Assembly (NCBI GenBank): GCA_964638715.1
Contig: CAZWZF010000009.1
Span: forward strand, 1 to 64,000
Direction of reading: 5' to 3'
Length of the DNA: 64,000 nucleotides
Source: JBAXQQ01 sp037131695
GTDB taxonomy: Bacteria > Armatimonadota > Hebobacteria > CAIYQO01
Notes under the pieces: generated by a model
What the model saw: only the letters and a program-made list of their open reading frames with translations
Database searches by the model: none
Told to the model about the DNA's origin: nothing
Part shown: in pieces, positions 50,064 through 59,700 of the stretch
Numbering within the stretch: position 1 is the stretch's first letter
How the letters are laid out: every line of letters starts with the position of its first letter
Made by a program: the position numbers and the translations under genes

Positions 50064-50660
50064 ATGAATTACGCACAACCTTTACAAAAATTAATTGACG
50101 CGCTGGAATTACTGCCCGGCATCGGGAATAAATCTGCCCAGCGAATTGCATTATATTTATTACGCACCCAGGAAGACCGCGCTACCACCATCGCGAATGC
50201 CATACTCGACCTGCGGGTAAAAGTCAAACAATGCACAAACTGTTTCAACTTCTCTGAAAATTCTACCTGTCCGGTTTGCCAGGACAGTACCCGCGACCGC
50301 ACCATAATAACAGTAATTGGCGACGTGCGTGATTTAATGGCACTGGAAAACAGTGGAACCTATCATGGCATGTATCATGTGCTGGGTGGGTTGCTTAACC
50401 CAATGGAAGGTATTAAGCCAGAGCACCTTCATGTCCGTGAATTAATATCCCGCTTGAGCGACGGTGAAGTAAAAGAGATAATCCTCGCACTTAATCCAAC
50501 CCCGGAAGGCGATGTGACAAGCCTGTACCTGAGCCGATTGATTAAACCATTAGGAGTAACCGTCAGCAGAATTGCTATGGGACTGCCGGTTGGCGGCGAA
50601 TTAGACTATGCCGACTCAATGACAATAATCCGGGCGATGGAAGGACGGACGTCAGCCTGA
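50064..50660 (+). CDS. recR: Recombination mediator protein RecR
   Basis: The 198-residue protein has the helix-hairpin-helix ELLPGIGNKSAQRIALYLL near the start, the C4 zinc finger CTNCFNFSENSTCPVC (about 57-72), and the Toprim domain (VIGDVRDLMALENSGTYHGMYHVLGG, in parts). It ends with a GGELDYAD segment. RecR works with RecO and RecF to load RecA at gaps and replaces SSB. GGAG precedes the ATG. It is convergent with the ftsW-type gene and overlaps its last nine bases. Confidence 0.96.
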   Translation: MNYAQPLQKLIDALELLPGIGNKSAQRIALYLLRTQEDRATTIANAILDLRVKVKQCTNCFNFSENSTCPVCQDSTRDRTIITVIGDVRDLMALENSGTYHGMYHVLGGLLNPMEGIKPEHLHVRELISRLSDGEVKEIILALNPTPEGDVTSLYLSRLIKPLGVTVSRIAMGLPVGGELDYADSMTIIRAMEGRTSA

Positions 50661-51965
50661 TGCCTTCTTCCCCATTGCAACTTTCAATGCCAATGTCACC
50701 AATACCATATTTGTAACCAGACTGGTTCCACCATAGCTGATGAATGGCAGCGGGATGCCGGTTAACGGAATTAGCTTAACTACCCCGCCAATGATTACAA
50801 ACGCCTGAATCGCCAACGTTATGCCGATTCCAGCCGCCAGCATTTTGCCAAAATCATTATCGCTCCTCAAGGCTATCTTCATCATTCTGCCTACCAGAAT
50901 TAATATCAAGGCAATAATAAATACCGAACCTATCAAACCAAGGTCTTCCGCTATTACCGCGTAAATCATATCGCTTTCCAGTACCGGGATACCATCCGGG
51001 AAACCTGCACCTAATCCTGCACCCAACAACCTTCCATTTCCCATTGCCATCAGTGCCTGTGATATCTGCATACCTTTATTATCAATATCTGCCCAGGGAT
51101 CGAGCCAGGTATATACTCGGGTCTGTACCCTTTTTACAATTGCAAACGCTGCCAACCCACCGACAGTAAGCATGGAAAACCCGATTGCAATATATCGCAT
51201 AATACCGGTTCCAATATATAGCATTCCCAGCATCACACTGAACAGAAGCATCGCCGCACCAAGATCATTATGCTTAAAAACAATTGCCATGATAGTCAGC
51301 CACAATGCCAGCATCGGTCCAAGGTAGCGCAAATCAAGACCGGTTATAATGCCGCGAAAACCGGAAACCAGTTTAAGCAAATCGCGTTTTTCTGCCAGAT
51401 ATGCTGCCAGAAATATCACCATTAATGCTTTCACCGGGTCGTGCGGCTGAAATGATAACGGACCTAAACGCAAAACCAATTGCTGACCGCCGACAGAATG
51501 GCCGAAGATGGTGGTTAATAACAATAAAATAATTGCGGCAAATACTACTATATATTTAAAACTTGCAAGTCGCCGGTAATCTTTCAAGCCAATAATAATT
51601 GCTATTGAAATTGCCCATCCAATGAAAAACCACATTATCTGACGATTATATTCATTTAAATATCTGCTGGCATCATCAAAACCCGCCGCACCGGCACCAC
51701 CGGCTATTCGCAATAAAAATAATGAGCCAATCGCAGCGAGTATCGCCATTACCGGAAGCAGTATTTCATCATAACATTGATATTTTGCCAGTAGAATTGA
51801 AGTAATAATCCAGCAGATGAACATCGCTACTGGTGGAATAAATAAGCGTGATAATCCGCTATCCGCCAGATGCGGGAACGTCTGCCAGATGATGAAAACT
51901 GACAGCAGATGAATTATCAAAACAAATAACAACAGTGCCTTTTCACGAAGACGAAAATTACTCAT
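50652..51965 (-). CDS. FtsW/RodA/SpoVE-type peptidoglycan polymerase
   Basis: The 437-residue inner-membrane SEDS protein has ten or more helices. Marks are WLDPWADIDNKGMQISQALMAMGNGRLLGAGLG (with the catalytic Asp of the WLDPW-like loop), DMIYAVIAEDLGLIGS and GIPLPFISYGGTSLVTNMV near the end (in parts). SEDS proteins polymerise lipid II during septum (FtsW) or cylindrical (RodA) growth. The long N-terminal segment with HLADSGLSRL and an internal GGAGAAGFDD loop is more like the FtsW/SpoVE branch with an extension; I cannot assign the paralog. It directly abuts the upstream zinc-ribbon gene. Confidence 0.9.
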   Translation of the reverse strand: MSNFRLREKALLLFVLIIHLLSVFIIWQTFPHLADSGLSRLFIPPVAMFICWIITSILLAKYQCYDEILLPVMAILAAIGSLFLLRIAGGAGAAGFDDASRYLNEYNRQIMWFFIGWAISIAIIIGLKDYRRLASFKYIVVFAAIILLLLTTIFGHSVGGQQLVLRLGPLSFQPHDPVKALMVIFLAAYLAEKRDLLKLVSGFRGIITGLDLRYLGPMLALWLTIMAIVFKHNDLGAAMLLFSVMLGMLYIGTGIMRYIAIGFSMLTVGGLAAFAIVKRVQTRVYTWLDPWADIDNKGMQISQALMAMGNGRLLGAGLGAGFPDGIPVLESDMIYAVIAEDLGLIGSVFIIALILILVGRMMKIALRSDNDFGKMLAAGIGITLAIQAFVIIGGVVKLIPLTGIPLPFISYGGTSLVTNMVLVTLALKVAMGKKASG

Positions 51966-52682
51966 TTATGATTTCCAATATATAATTCTTCCACAATTGC
52001 CGCAGCATGTCAGGTCTTCGCCTTCTCGCGCCTGGTTTATCAGTGTCTGGTTTATTTTCATATTGCACCCGGGACAAGTATCCACCGCGGTGACTACCAT
52101 TCCCTGACCCGCCATTCTTATACGTATCGCATCATATTTTTTTAACATCATCTTATCTTCAAACTCGCCGGCTAATATATCTCTTTGTGGTTTAAGTTCT
52201 GTAATTTCTTTTCTTAATTTTTCGCCGACAGTTTTGAAATTTAATACAGTTTTTTGATAAAGATGCTTAATATTGTCAACTGACTCAGTCATTGCCTTAA
52301 AGCTTTTATTGGCAGTTTCTACATCATCCATCCTTTCCAGAATATCTGATTCTAATGAATGTATCTGTTTCCCCAGCATCTCTTCGTCAAGCTGCAGGTT
52401 TTCCAATTCTTTATGATCATTCACTTTACCGCTGTATAATTTAAAATGAACTGCTCGTTTTTTATCTTCAATTGACTTCATTTTCAATTCAAGGTCTTTT
52501 AAATCACCCTCTTTCTTTCGAAAAATCGGAGTAAAAACGTCTAATTCCTTCATTGCCGCGAAAGCTTTTTTTTTGGCTTCATCACCATTATCCAAAGCAG
52601 CAAGTTCTTTTTCACACCGATAAATTTTCAAGTCAATTATCTGTAATTCGCGCAGTTTTTCAAGTTTTTCATTCAATTCCAT
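51966..52682 (-). CDS. Zinc-ribbon coiled-coil protein (HP0958/CdsZ-like, zf-RING_7)
   Basis: The 238-residue protein has a long coiled coil over about residues 1-180 (ELNEKLEKLRELQIIDLKI, KDLELKMKSIEDKK, with heptad charge patterns) and a C-terminal C4 zinc ribbon (CPGCNMKINQTL and CCGNCGRIIYW). This is the widespread HP0958 family; in Helicobacter the homolog (FlgZ) affects flagellin mRNA and RpoN, but its role elsewhere is unknown. The stop abuts the start of the ftsW-type gene, so the two form an operon. AAGGTTAACATG gives a usable ribosome-binding site. Confidence 0.88.
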   Translation of the reverse strand: MELNEKLEKLRELQIIDLKIYRCEKELAALDNGDEAKKKAFAAMKELDVFTPIFRKKEGDLKDLELKMKSIEDKKRAVHFKLYSGKVNDHKELENLQLDEEMLGKQIHSLESDILERMDDVETANKSFKAMTESVDNIKHLYQKTVLNFKTVGEKLRKEITELKPQRDILAGEFEDKMMLKKYDAIRIRMAGQGMVVTAVDTCPGCNMKINQTLINQAREGEDLTCCGNCGRIIYWKS

Positions 52683-52739
52683 GTTAACCTTCTTTCATTC
52701 TAACGTTTATCTATCAGACATTATAATAAAAAATAGTCA

Positions 52740-53822
52740 TTACGGGTAGCATTTTCTGCCTTCATCCAACATTACTAAATAATTATCTACCGGAATGTAG
52801 TTCGCAACACTGTTTCCGGTACCCAGGCAAAAGCCGCCGCCGGGTTGGCATATCTCTACAATATTGCGTACCCGAGTGCGGATTTCATCTTCACTGGCGC
52901 GGCATAAGAAGTCTACATCTACCCCGCCAAGAACTGATATCTTATCTCCATAATGTTTTTTACAATCAGTAATTGACTCAATAACATCTTCAAAAGAATG
53001 TTTGCCATCTATCTTAACATCATCAATCAACTCATCCATAATTGAATCCAACTTTCCACAAGAATGCAACAGATAAGGCCGTCCGGCACCGTGAGAAATT
53101 TCTGCCAACTCGCGATGCCCGGGGAATACAAACTCGCGAAGGTCTGCTGGCCCAATTAATGGACCAGTGCGAAAACCAAGGTCATCAGAACCCCAAATCA
53201 CTTTAACTTTATCAAATTGCAAAATTTTATCCATAGATGCCAGGGTTATTTCACGGGTTTTATCAACAATTGCCTGTACTAATTTACGGTCTTCGTATAA
53301 TGCATAACAAAGGGTTTCATATCCCATCAAAAAACTCATCCATTCAAAGTAATGCCCCAATCCGCCGCTGCCAATGATACACATATCATCGGGGAGATTC
53401 TTGCTATACCATTCCAGATTCAGAGTGGTAAACTTTTCCACATTCGGCCATGGGTATTTTTCAAATTCATCCCAATTTGTTATAGGACCAGCACTCTCAT
53501 TCACATAATTCCTGCCGGTTGATTTTGCCAATATTGCAGTATCATCAACTGAAGTGCTATTCATAACCATTGGTATATTATCTATTCCCTGACGCACATA
53601 GTCATAACCTAAAAAGCGATTTACCCGCATTTCTCTTATCAAATGCCAGAATGGAGCATCTGAACTAACATCATCCAACAGGTGAAACCGCTTTGCGATT
53701 GCATCTTTCACCTCATTATCTAAAAATAGCTCAATATAATGCACTCGGTCTGGGCACTTTTCACGTTTGATACAGGCAATAAAATCTTGCCAATTTGGGA
53801 CAACCTTATTATCGAACATCAT
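52740..53822 (-). CDS. Uroporphyrinogen decarboxylase-like protein
   Basis: The 360-residue protein has the URO-D barrel: WQDFIACIKREKCPDRVHYIELFL near the start (in parts), VIWGSDDLGFRTGPLIGP, PYLLHSCGKLDSIMDELIDDVKIDG near 240, and a late KISVLGGVDVDFLCRAS. The HSCGK motif replaces the HTDGH-type motif of the paralog at 2375-3337 and the Cys is reminiscent of cobamide-dependent methyltransferase zinc sites. It is probably a methyl-transfer enzyme rather than HemE. AAAGGTGG precedes a double ATG. It has no obvious operon partner. Confidence 0.78.
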   Translation of the reverse strand: MMFDNKVVPNWQDFIACIKREKCPDRVHYIELFLDNEVKDAIAKRFHLLDDVSSDAPFWHLIREMRVNRFLGYDYVRQGIDNIPMVMNSTSVDDTAILAKSTGRNYVNESAGPITNWDEFEKYPWPNVEKFTTLNLEWYSKNLPDDMCIIGSGGLGHYFEWMSFLMGYETLCYALYEDRKLVQAIVDKTREITLASMDKILQFDKVKVIWGSDDLGFRTGPLIGPADLREFVFPGHRELAEISHGAGRPYLLHSCGKLDSIMDELIDDVKIDGKHSFEDVIESITDCKKHYGDKISVLGGVDVDFLCRASEDEIRTRVRNIVEICQPGGGFCLGTGNSVANYIPVDNYLVMLDEGRKCYP

Positions 53823-53887
53823 AATCCACCTTTAAAATAATCATAAAAAAATGTACAATTACTTATATAGTTAACTTTTTCACAACA

Positions 53888-54568
53888 ATGGTGTCAAAAA
53901 AATCGATGGAACAAGTACAACAAGATAAAAAATCAATATTTCCTGTTATTACCCAATACATTGCACAGGTTGCTGCGATTGCAATTGCTATTAAAGCCTT
54001 AACATTTGCACCTGCCGCAAGTATTATGGTAATTTTGCCTTTATTACCGGTTTCCCTGCTGACACTGGTGCTATTCTTTATTCCATTATCAAAAAAATCA
54101 ATTCTCCCCGGCATTGGCGGCGGCATAATTTTAGCTTTATTCAGCTACGCCAGTATCGGACAATTCATAACAACTTCAGATACTTTTGTGCAGCCAGCAA
54201 CAGATTTTATACCTAAAATCGCACCGCTATTAATCCTTACCGGAATAATAGTGCTGGTATTAACTCTTATCGCTAACCGCGGCGAAAATAAATATTCATC
54301 ATTTGGCAATTCAGCGGTAATCGGTGCTATATTTATCAGCATATTGACTACATTTTTCTACTTTGCATTTACGCAATGGCTGCCGGTTAAATACCTGATT
54401 GAGCCGGGAAACCTGATTAAAATGATATCATTTGCATTTATGGTTGGATTTTCGATATACATTGGCGACCATGCCATGCCGAGAAATAAAAATTATCCTA
54501 TTTGGCCTATCGTATCGGTAATACTTGTTGTTTTATATACCATGAAGATGATAGGAGTAAAAGGATGA
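53888..54568 (+). CDS. Multi-pass membrane protein, unknown
   Basis: The 226-residue protein has a short charged N-terminus and about seven hydrophobic segments spread evenly from residue 20 to the end (VAAIAIAIKALTFAPAASIMV, LLPVSLLTLVLFFIPLS, APLLILTGIIVLVLTLIAN, AVIGAIFISILTTFFYFAFT among them). I recognise no family. There is no Shine-Dalgarno sequence at 53888 or at the in-frame ATG 53906. The stop overlaps the start of the polymerase-like gene (ATGA), so the two are translationally coupled and probably work together in a membrane step. It opens a run of five plus-strand genes ending at 61207. Confidence 0.7.
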   Translation: MVSKKSMEQVQQDKKSIFPVITQYIAQVAAIAIAIKALTFAPAASIMVILPLLPVSLLTLVLFFIPLSKKSILPGIGGGIILALFSYASIGQFITTSDTFVQPATDFIPKIAPLLILTGIIVLVLTLIANRGENKYSSFGNSAVIGAIFISILTTFFYFAFTQWLPVKYLIEPGNLIKMISFAFMVGFSIYIGDHAMPRNKNYPIWPIVSVILVVLYTMKMIGVKG

Positions 54569-56121
54569 CCACTACTAATTGCTGTAAAAAAGAATGTAAA
54601 ATTACAAATTGCCTTGAAAAGGCACTATTTTGGCTGAGTGTAATTGCGATTACCTTCTCACCTACCCAAGTGTCAATAATTGGCAAATTTACTCCGTCCG
54701 ACCTGGCACTGATATTTGCTGCCATTGTTTGGGTAGTGCTGCTTATTATCAAGCGCGATAGATTGATGCTTCCGCCAATTTCAAATTGGGTATTTGCCGC
54801 CATTATCACTTTCAGCATAATCGGCATTGTCGCAGCATTAGCCCCTGAATCAATACATGCAATAAAAGCGCCTGAAATGTTAATTCAAATTAAAGACGGC
54901 GTTAAACAAGCTATCACTCAGGATATTGCTAAAATCATAATTTATCTCATCATTGGCGTGGGAATCTACCGTTCTGCGTTTACCGATCATCAGAGAATAC
55001 GAATTGCTACTTATGGCTTGCTGATTGGAGTAACTTTTGCGGTTAGTCTGGGAGTCTTTCAACGCATCCAGCTTAAAAATCATTATCAGCCTGAAAGACA
55101 AAAACGCGTGGTATTCGCCAATAATTTTGACAGGTTAAGCGACGAAGAAAAAGTGACTTTTGAACAAGATAAAAAGAAAGTAATCATGGGTATGTGGAAA
55201 ATTGACGAAAGTGGAAATAACATCTTTACACCATGCTCAAAATATAAGGCATATCTGACCGCAGAAACTCCCATTCAGGTTTGTTCCACTTTCGGTTCAT
55301 GGTCTGACCATGGTTATATGCCATCAAGATTTGGCTATTGTGCATTTCTTGCATTGGCACTTCCATTATTGTTAATTCTACTCGCTTCCGAAAGTATAAT
55401 CTGGATCAGGTTATGGATTGCGCTGGTTATTGCCAGTGCTGGCGTATCCTTTATGGCTGGTTATCTCTTCCCCGCTTTAATAGCCGGATTGATATTTGCA
55501 TCGATATTACTGAAAGATAAAAACCGAATTTTTGCATGTGGCATAACAGCGGCATTAATAATAATTTCTATCATACCATGGCATAATAGAAAAGAAATTT
55601 TCACAGAACCATACCAAATGACTGTCAACCAGGCTGATTCTGATTATTATTATGAAGGCAAACCCGCACTAAAAAAGATTTGGGGTGAACAACAGTCTGC
55701 ATTGAATTCACTTCGTTCATCACCGTTATATGGATCAGGCCCTGCGACTTTCGGAGAAATAGCTGGCAGGTCTTATGATACCATGGGTGATTTGGAAAAA
55801 CAGCGGTTAGAACCAGATGCGCATAGCGGATATCTGATAACTGCTATCCAAAGCGGAATATTAGGACTGGCTGCACTGTTTATGATTTTGGGTTTTTATT
55901 TCGGAAATGCCATAAAAACTATTAAGACTGATTACAATCTATGGGTAATAGCTTCTTGCGGTGCAATATTAGCACTGATATTCCTGCTATTATTCACTTA
56001 TCCGATGGTTCGTGGTACCGGTACATTGCTTGCCATGATAATGGGTATCATAGCAAGTGGAGAAACTTTAGCATTAAAAAAGCGTATTATAAATAACATT
56101 AGCAATGGAGAAGAACAATGA
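54565..56121 (+). CDS. O-antigen ligase/polymerase (Wzy/WaaL)-like membrane protein
   Basis: The 518-residue protein has about 11 membrane helices. A large periplasmic loop precedes the late segment (SSPLYGSGPATFGEIAGRSYDT, then DAHSGYLITAIQSGILGLAALFMILGFYFG, in parts), which resembles the Wzy_C ligase domain with its conserved His. Such proteins join glycan repeat units or attach them to lipid A-core. An unusual charged loop around residues 180-245 (KRVVFANNFDRLSDEEKVTFEQDKKK in parts) is extra. The N-terminus carries four Cys (NCCKKECKITNC). ATG 54565 overlaps the upstream stop; AGGAG supports it. No glycosyltransferase genes lie nearby. Confidence 0.78.
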   Translation: MTTTNCCKKECKITNCLEKALFWLSVIAITFSPTQVSIIGKFTPSDLALIFAAIVWVVLLIIKRDRLMLPPISNWVFAAIITFSIIGIVAALAPESIHAIKAPEMLIQIKDGVKQAITQDIAKIIIYLIIGVGIYRSAFTDHQRIRIATYGLLIGVTFAVSLGVFQRIQLKNHYQPERQKRVVFANNFDRLSDEEKVTFEQDKKKVIMGMWKIDESGNNIFTPCSKYKAYLTAETPIQVCSTFGSWSDHGYMPSRFGYCAFLALALPLLLILLASESIIWIRLWIALVIASAGVSFMAGYLFPALIAGLIFASILLKDKNRIFACGITAALIIISIIPWHNRKEIFTEPYQMTVNQADSDYYYEGKPALKKIWGEQQSALNSLRSSPLYGSGPATFGEIAGRSYDTMGDLEKQRLEPDAHSGYLITAIQSGILGLAALFMILGFYFGNAIKTIKTDYNLWVIASCGAILALIFLLLFTYPMVRGTGTLLAMIMGIIASGETLALKKRIINNISNGEEQ

Positions 56122-56702
56122 AAATCAACAAACTTTTGACAATCGCAGCTATTATGCTGGGATTAACCGCAACGGTATTCGCAGCAAATACCCGGGTAGT
56201 ATGGGAAGCAGAAACCGGCAAAATTGAAAACGGCAACAGTTTTAGAGTAGAAAAGTATAAAAAAGATCCCAGTGGTAAAGTATCCGGCACTACAGAAAAA
56301 AACGTGCTGGCAATTGCAAAACTGCCTGCCGGTCAGAAAATTAAACCTGATTCCGCATCATATAATATAAATATACCGGAAGATGGCGTTTATTATCTGC
56401 ATGTTCGTGCTTTATGGTCGACAGGATGCGGCAATTCAGTAGGTATTAAAGTATCCGGTTATGAAGGCGCAAATTGGAAAGTTACCAGCAGCACTTATGA
56501 TACACTTCACTGGATGGCCGTGCAGGAATCTGTAGGCGTTCTGAAACCACTGCGCTTGAAAAAAGGCGTATCAACAATAACCTTAGTTGCTCTTGAAAGC
56601 GGAATAAAAGTTGACCAGTTAATACTGACTACAGATAAAGAATTTAAACCTGCTGGAATATATAAAGTTACACCGGATGCTGTTGTTGCCGATAAAAAAT
56701 AA
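56118..56702 (+). CDS. Secreted carbohydrate-binding-like (CBM6/35-like) protein
   Basis: The 194-residue protein has a signal peptide (KLLTIAAIMLGLTATVFAA, cut after VFA). A single beta domain follows: VVWEAETGKIENG at the start, PEDGVYYLHVRALWSTGCGNSVGIKVSG in the middle and VDQLILTTDKEFKPAGI at the end (in parts). This order (WEAE start, YYLHVRA strand, VDQLILT end) is that of the CBM6/CBM35-type beta sandwich that binds sugars. There is no catalytic module. It overlaps the polymerase-like gene by four bases, so it may bind or retain that polymer at the cell surface; this role is inference. Confidence 0.7.
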   Translation: MKINKLLTIAAIMLGLTATVFAANTRVVWEAETGKIENGNSFRVEKYKKDPSGKVSGTTEKNVLAIAKLPAGQKIKPDSASYNINIPEDGVYYLHVRALWSTGCGNSVGIKVSGYEGANWKVTSSTYDTLHWMAVQESVGVLKPLRLKKGVSTITLVALESGIKVDQLILTTDKEFKPAGIYKVTPDAVVADKK

Positions 56703-56733
56703 TAGCAGATTGACGTCCATGTAATTTAAAAGA

Positions 56734-56770
56734 CACGCATGGTGCCAACTGCGCATCGTGCGTGATTTTT
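56734..56770 (+). terminator. Hairpin with T run between the CBM-like and giant secreted-protein genes
   Basis: CACGCA (56734-56739) pairs with TGCGTG (56759-56764), and five T follow. It could attenuate rather than end transcription, since the next gene starts 20 bases later in the same direction. Confidence 0.55.
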
Positions 56771-56789
56771 CATGGTAAAGGGGAAACCA

Positions 56790-59700
56790 ATGCGATTAAT
56801 AACAACGCTTTTAGTTTTATTATTTTCATTCAGTGCGTGGGCTATTGAAATAACCGACTTGCCTGAAGAAATAGCGGATAGTTATGATATCTCTTGCAAA
56901 ATAAGTGTAACATCATTACCCAAAACCCCAATTACCATGGCAGTAGAAACCGGATATACTCTACGCATTTCATCAGATACTGCTGAATTTTTGCGAACTG
57001 GTGTTACTATCGGAAAATCACCGGTTACTTTTAAATTTGGCGACAATGCAATCAGCGTTAAACGCCGACCCGGCACCATGTCATTATTAATTAATCACCG
57101 AACAGTTTTTTATGCGCCAATGCCAGACAAACCGCAGGGGAGCGTATCATTAGGCGCAATACCATCAGGCATTACATTTTTATCTGCACGCTATTATGAC
57201 ATCGCCACACCGGTATTTGGCGATGACTTCATGCGACCTGACATTCTTAACCGAACTACGACCAGCGGCGCCTGGATAGAAGATGACCAATGGAAAGTCG
57301 GTTTTTATAAAAAAGAGAATCCTGGTGCAGCCCCTACAGACCCAAAAACAAACCTGCAAATGGCAAACCCATGGATGCTAAGCCTGTACCCTGTTGTTGA
57401 TACTACCACAAATGCTTTCTGGTTCGTTTATCGCGGTGTTGGCCCATCATGGGCAACTGTTCGCGATAATTTAGCCTACCCAACCTGGGACAGTTATTAT
57501 GTTGAAACCTCTGTGCGACCGGAATTCGACAGTATGGTTGGACTTATAGCCGGATACCAGGATAACAAAAACTATCTGCTATTCCGTTGGAAACAGCGCA
57601 ATTATACTAATGTAAGTGTTCCCGGCAAATGTGAACTTATTGCTGTTACTGATGGTGTTGAAAAAGTTATAGCAAGCGGTACCCGGGGATTTGACCCAAA
57701 TCAGTGGTATAAAATACGAATTAATTTAGGCTTGAAAAAAGTGCAGGCGTTAATTGACAATCAAGTTACTCTGGAAGCTGTTAATACCGCACCGGCAGAA
57801 GGCGGGATTGGATTATATGCTAACGGTGCAGAAAAACCACATAAAATTGCAATTGATGACGTCACTGCTGATATGTATAAGATAAAAGATGAAACTACTG
57901 GAAAAATAGTAAACGATGCTGCTGACGCAATGCGCCAGAGCAGCGTGGTATTTTTTGACGATGTAAAAGTTGGTGAATGGAATGATGTACCTGACGCTTT
58001 AAGTGATTCGCCATACAAAACTGATGCTACCGGCAAATGGACTATTTTAGATGGCACCGCCAAACTGTCCGGTATGGGAAAACTGCTGACCGGGCCAGAA
58101 AAATTATCTGATTACGAAGAAAGCATTCTCGCCAGAATACCATTTGGACAGACAGCCTCAACAACAATATTATTTAATATTACAAATACAGATGCTATGA
58201 CCGGATATGCCTGGACTCTTACCGCAAAAGGACAAAAGCTAAGCCAACTTGATAAAGGTAAAAATATTGGCGATGTTGCCACCAGCACCACAGGTATGAA
58301 TCCTGGCGAATGGCAATCATTGAAAGTTGATGTAAATGATGCTTATATTGCATTATTTGTAAATGGCGTGCGAACTATAGAATATTATAATAAAGAACAT
58401 ACTTCTGGAAGATGCGGAATAATGTCAATGACAACTGGTGTTGATGTTAAATCACTTTCTATCAGCAAATTACCGCCGCCACAATATAACTCAGTTGATA
58501 TTCATCCTGGATTTGAAAAAGACAAATGGCTGGCAACCTGGTCAAGCCCGGAAGCTGACTGGTATCCTGTGGATCTCCCAAAAGTACTGGTAACCCCCCA
58601 GGGATTCAGTCATGCCGGCGCAGGCCCGGCAGCCCCGCTTCCTACAGATGTGCCGGGATTATACTGGTATAAAGGCTCCATTTACCATGATTTTAAAGTA
58701 AAAATACCCATATCAGCGGCATCTGTAGATGGACAAACAATTTATTTATCACCTGGACAGGATACAAAAAATGGCTATGCTATTGACCTTGCAAAGACTG
58801 AAGGCGGCGGAACTGCCACATTGAGCAAGAAAGGCGAAAAAGTCTGCGATGGCAAGTTTACTTATGGCGATTTGTCTCAATTAGTGCTTTACCGGCAAGG
58901 CAGTTATTTAATTTTGTTGGCACAGAAATTAGATAAAGAAGATACCAGTAAAGAACAGGATGTGAAAGAAGAAGAAGTCGTCTTTGCATGGAAAGATCCC
59001 AACCCAATGATGGCTGAAAAATTTGGTTTTAAAGTAACGACAAAAGAACTCTCTGCCGCATTAATAGCCGTACAGTCTGACCGAATAATGGATACATTCG
59101 ATACCGCACCCAGTGGCTGGGTTACTGAAAGCGGAGTATGGCTGGTTATGGCACGCTATTCGTGCCAGCCTAAATGGAACTGGTTCGGCGGATTCGGCAA
59201 AGGTACCCCAACCGTCTGGACGAAAAATCGACTTGAAGGCGATCAAAACTTTGAAGCATATATGGGCGTTAAAATGCAATTTGATAACGCACCTGAAGAA
59301 TACAGATTACGTTACCGCGACTTAAATATTACTATCTGTGCTGATGGTTCTCACCTTAACAGCGGTTATTCAGTCATTCGCAACGGTAAGCCATTAGGAA
59401 CACCGGTTACCATGCTTGTGCGCAAAGGTGTCATTGTTAAAACATCAACAGCTATTGAACACCTACTGCCTGTACAAAACACCGGTCATCGCCAATGGTT
59501 TGCAACCAGAATTGAAAAACGGAATATTGAAACTGTTGAGAATGGCAAAAAGCTGCTGAAAGCAGAAATTAACGTTTACCTCGATAATAAATTAGCAATG
59601 AGCTATATTGATGATGACCCCATCAGTGGTGGATACGCTGCTGTTTGGACCCTTGATAATGGTGTAATGTTAGGCAGAGCGAATTATTCAGCAGATAAAA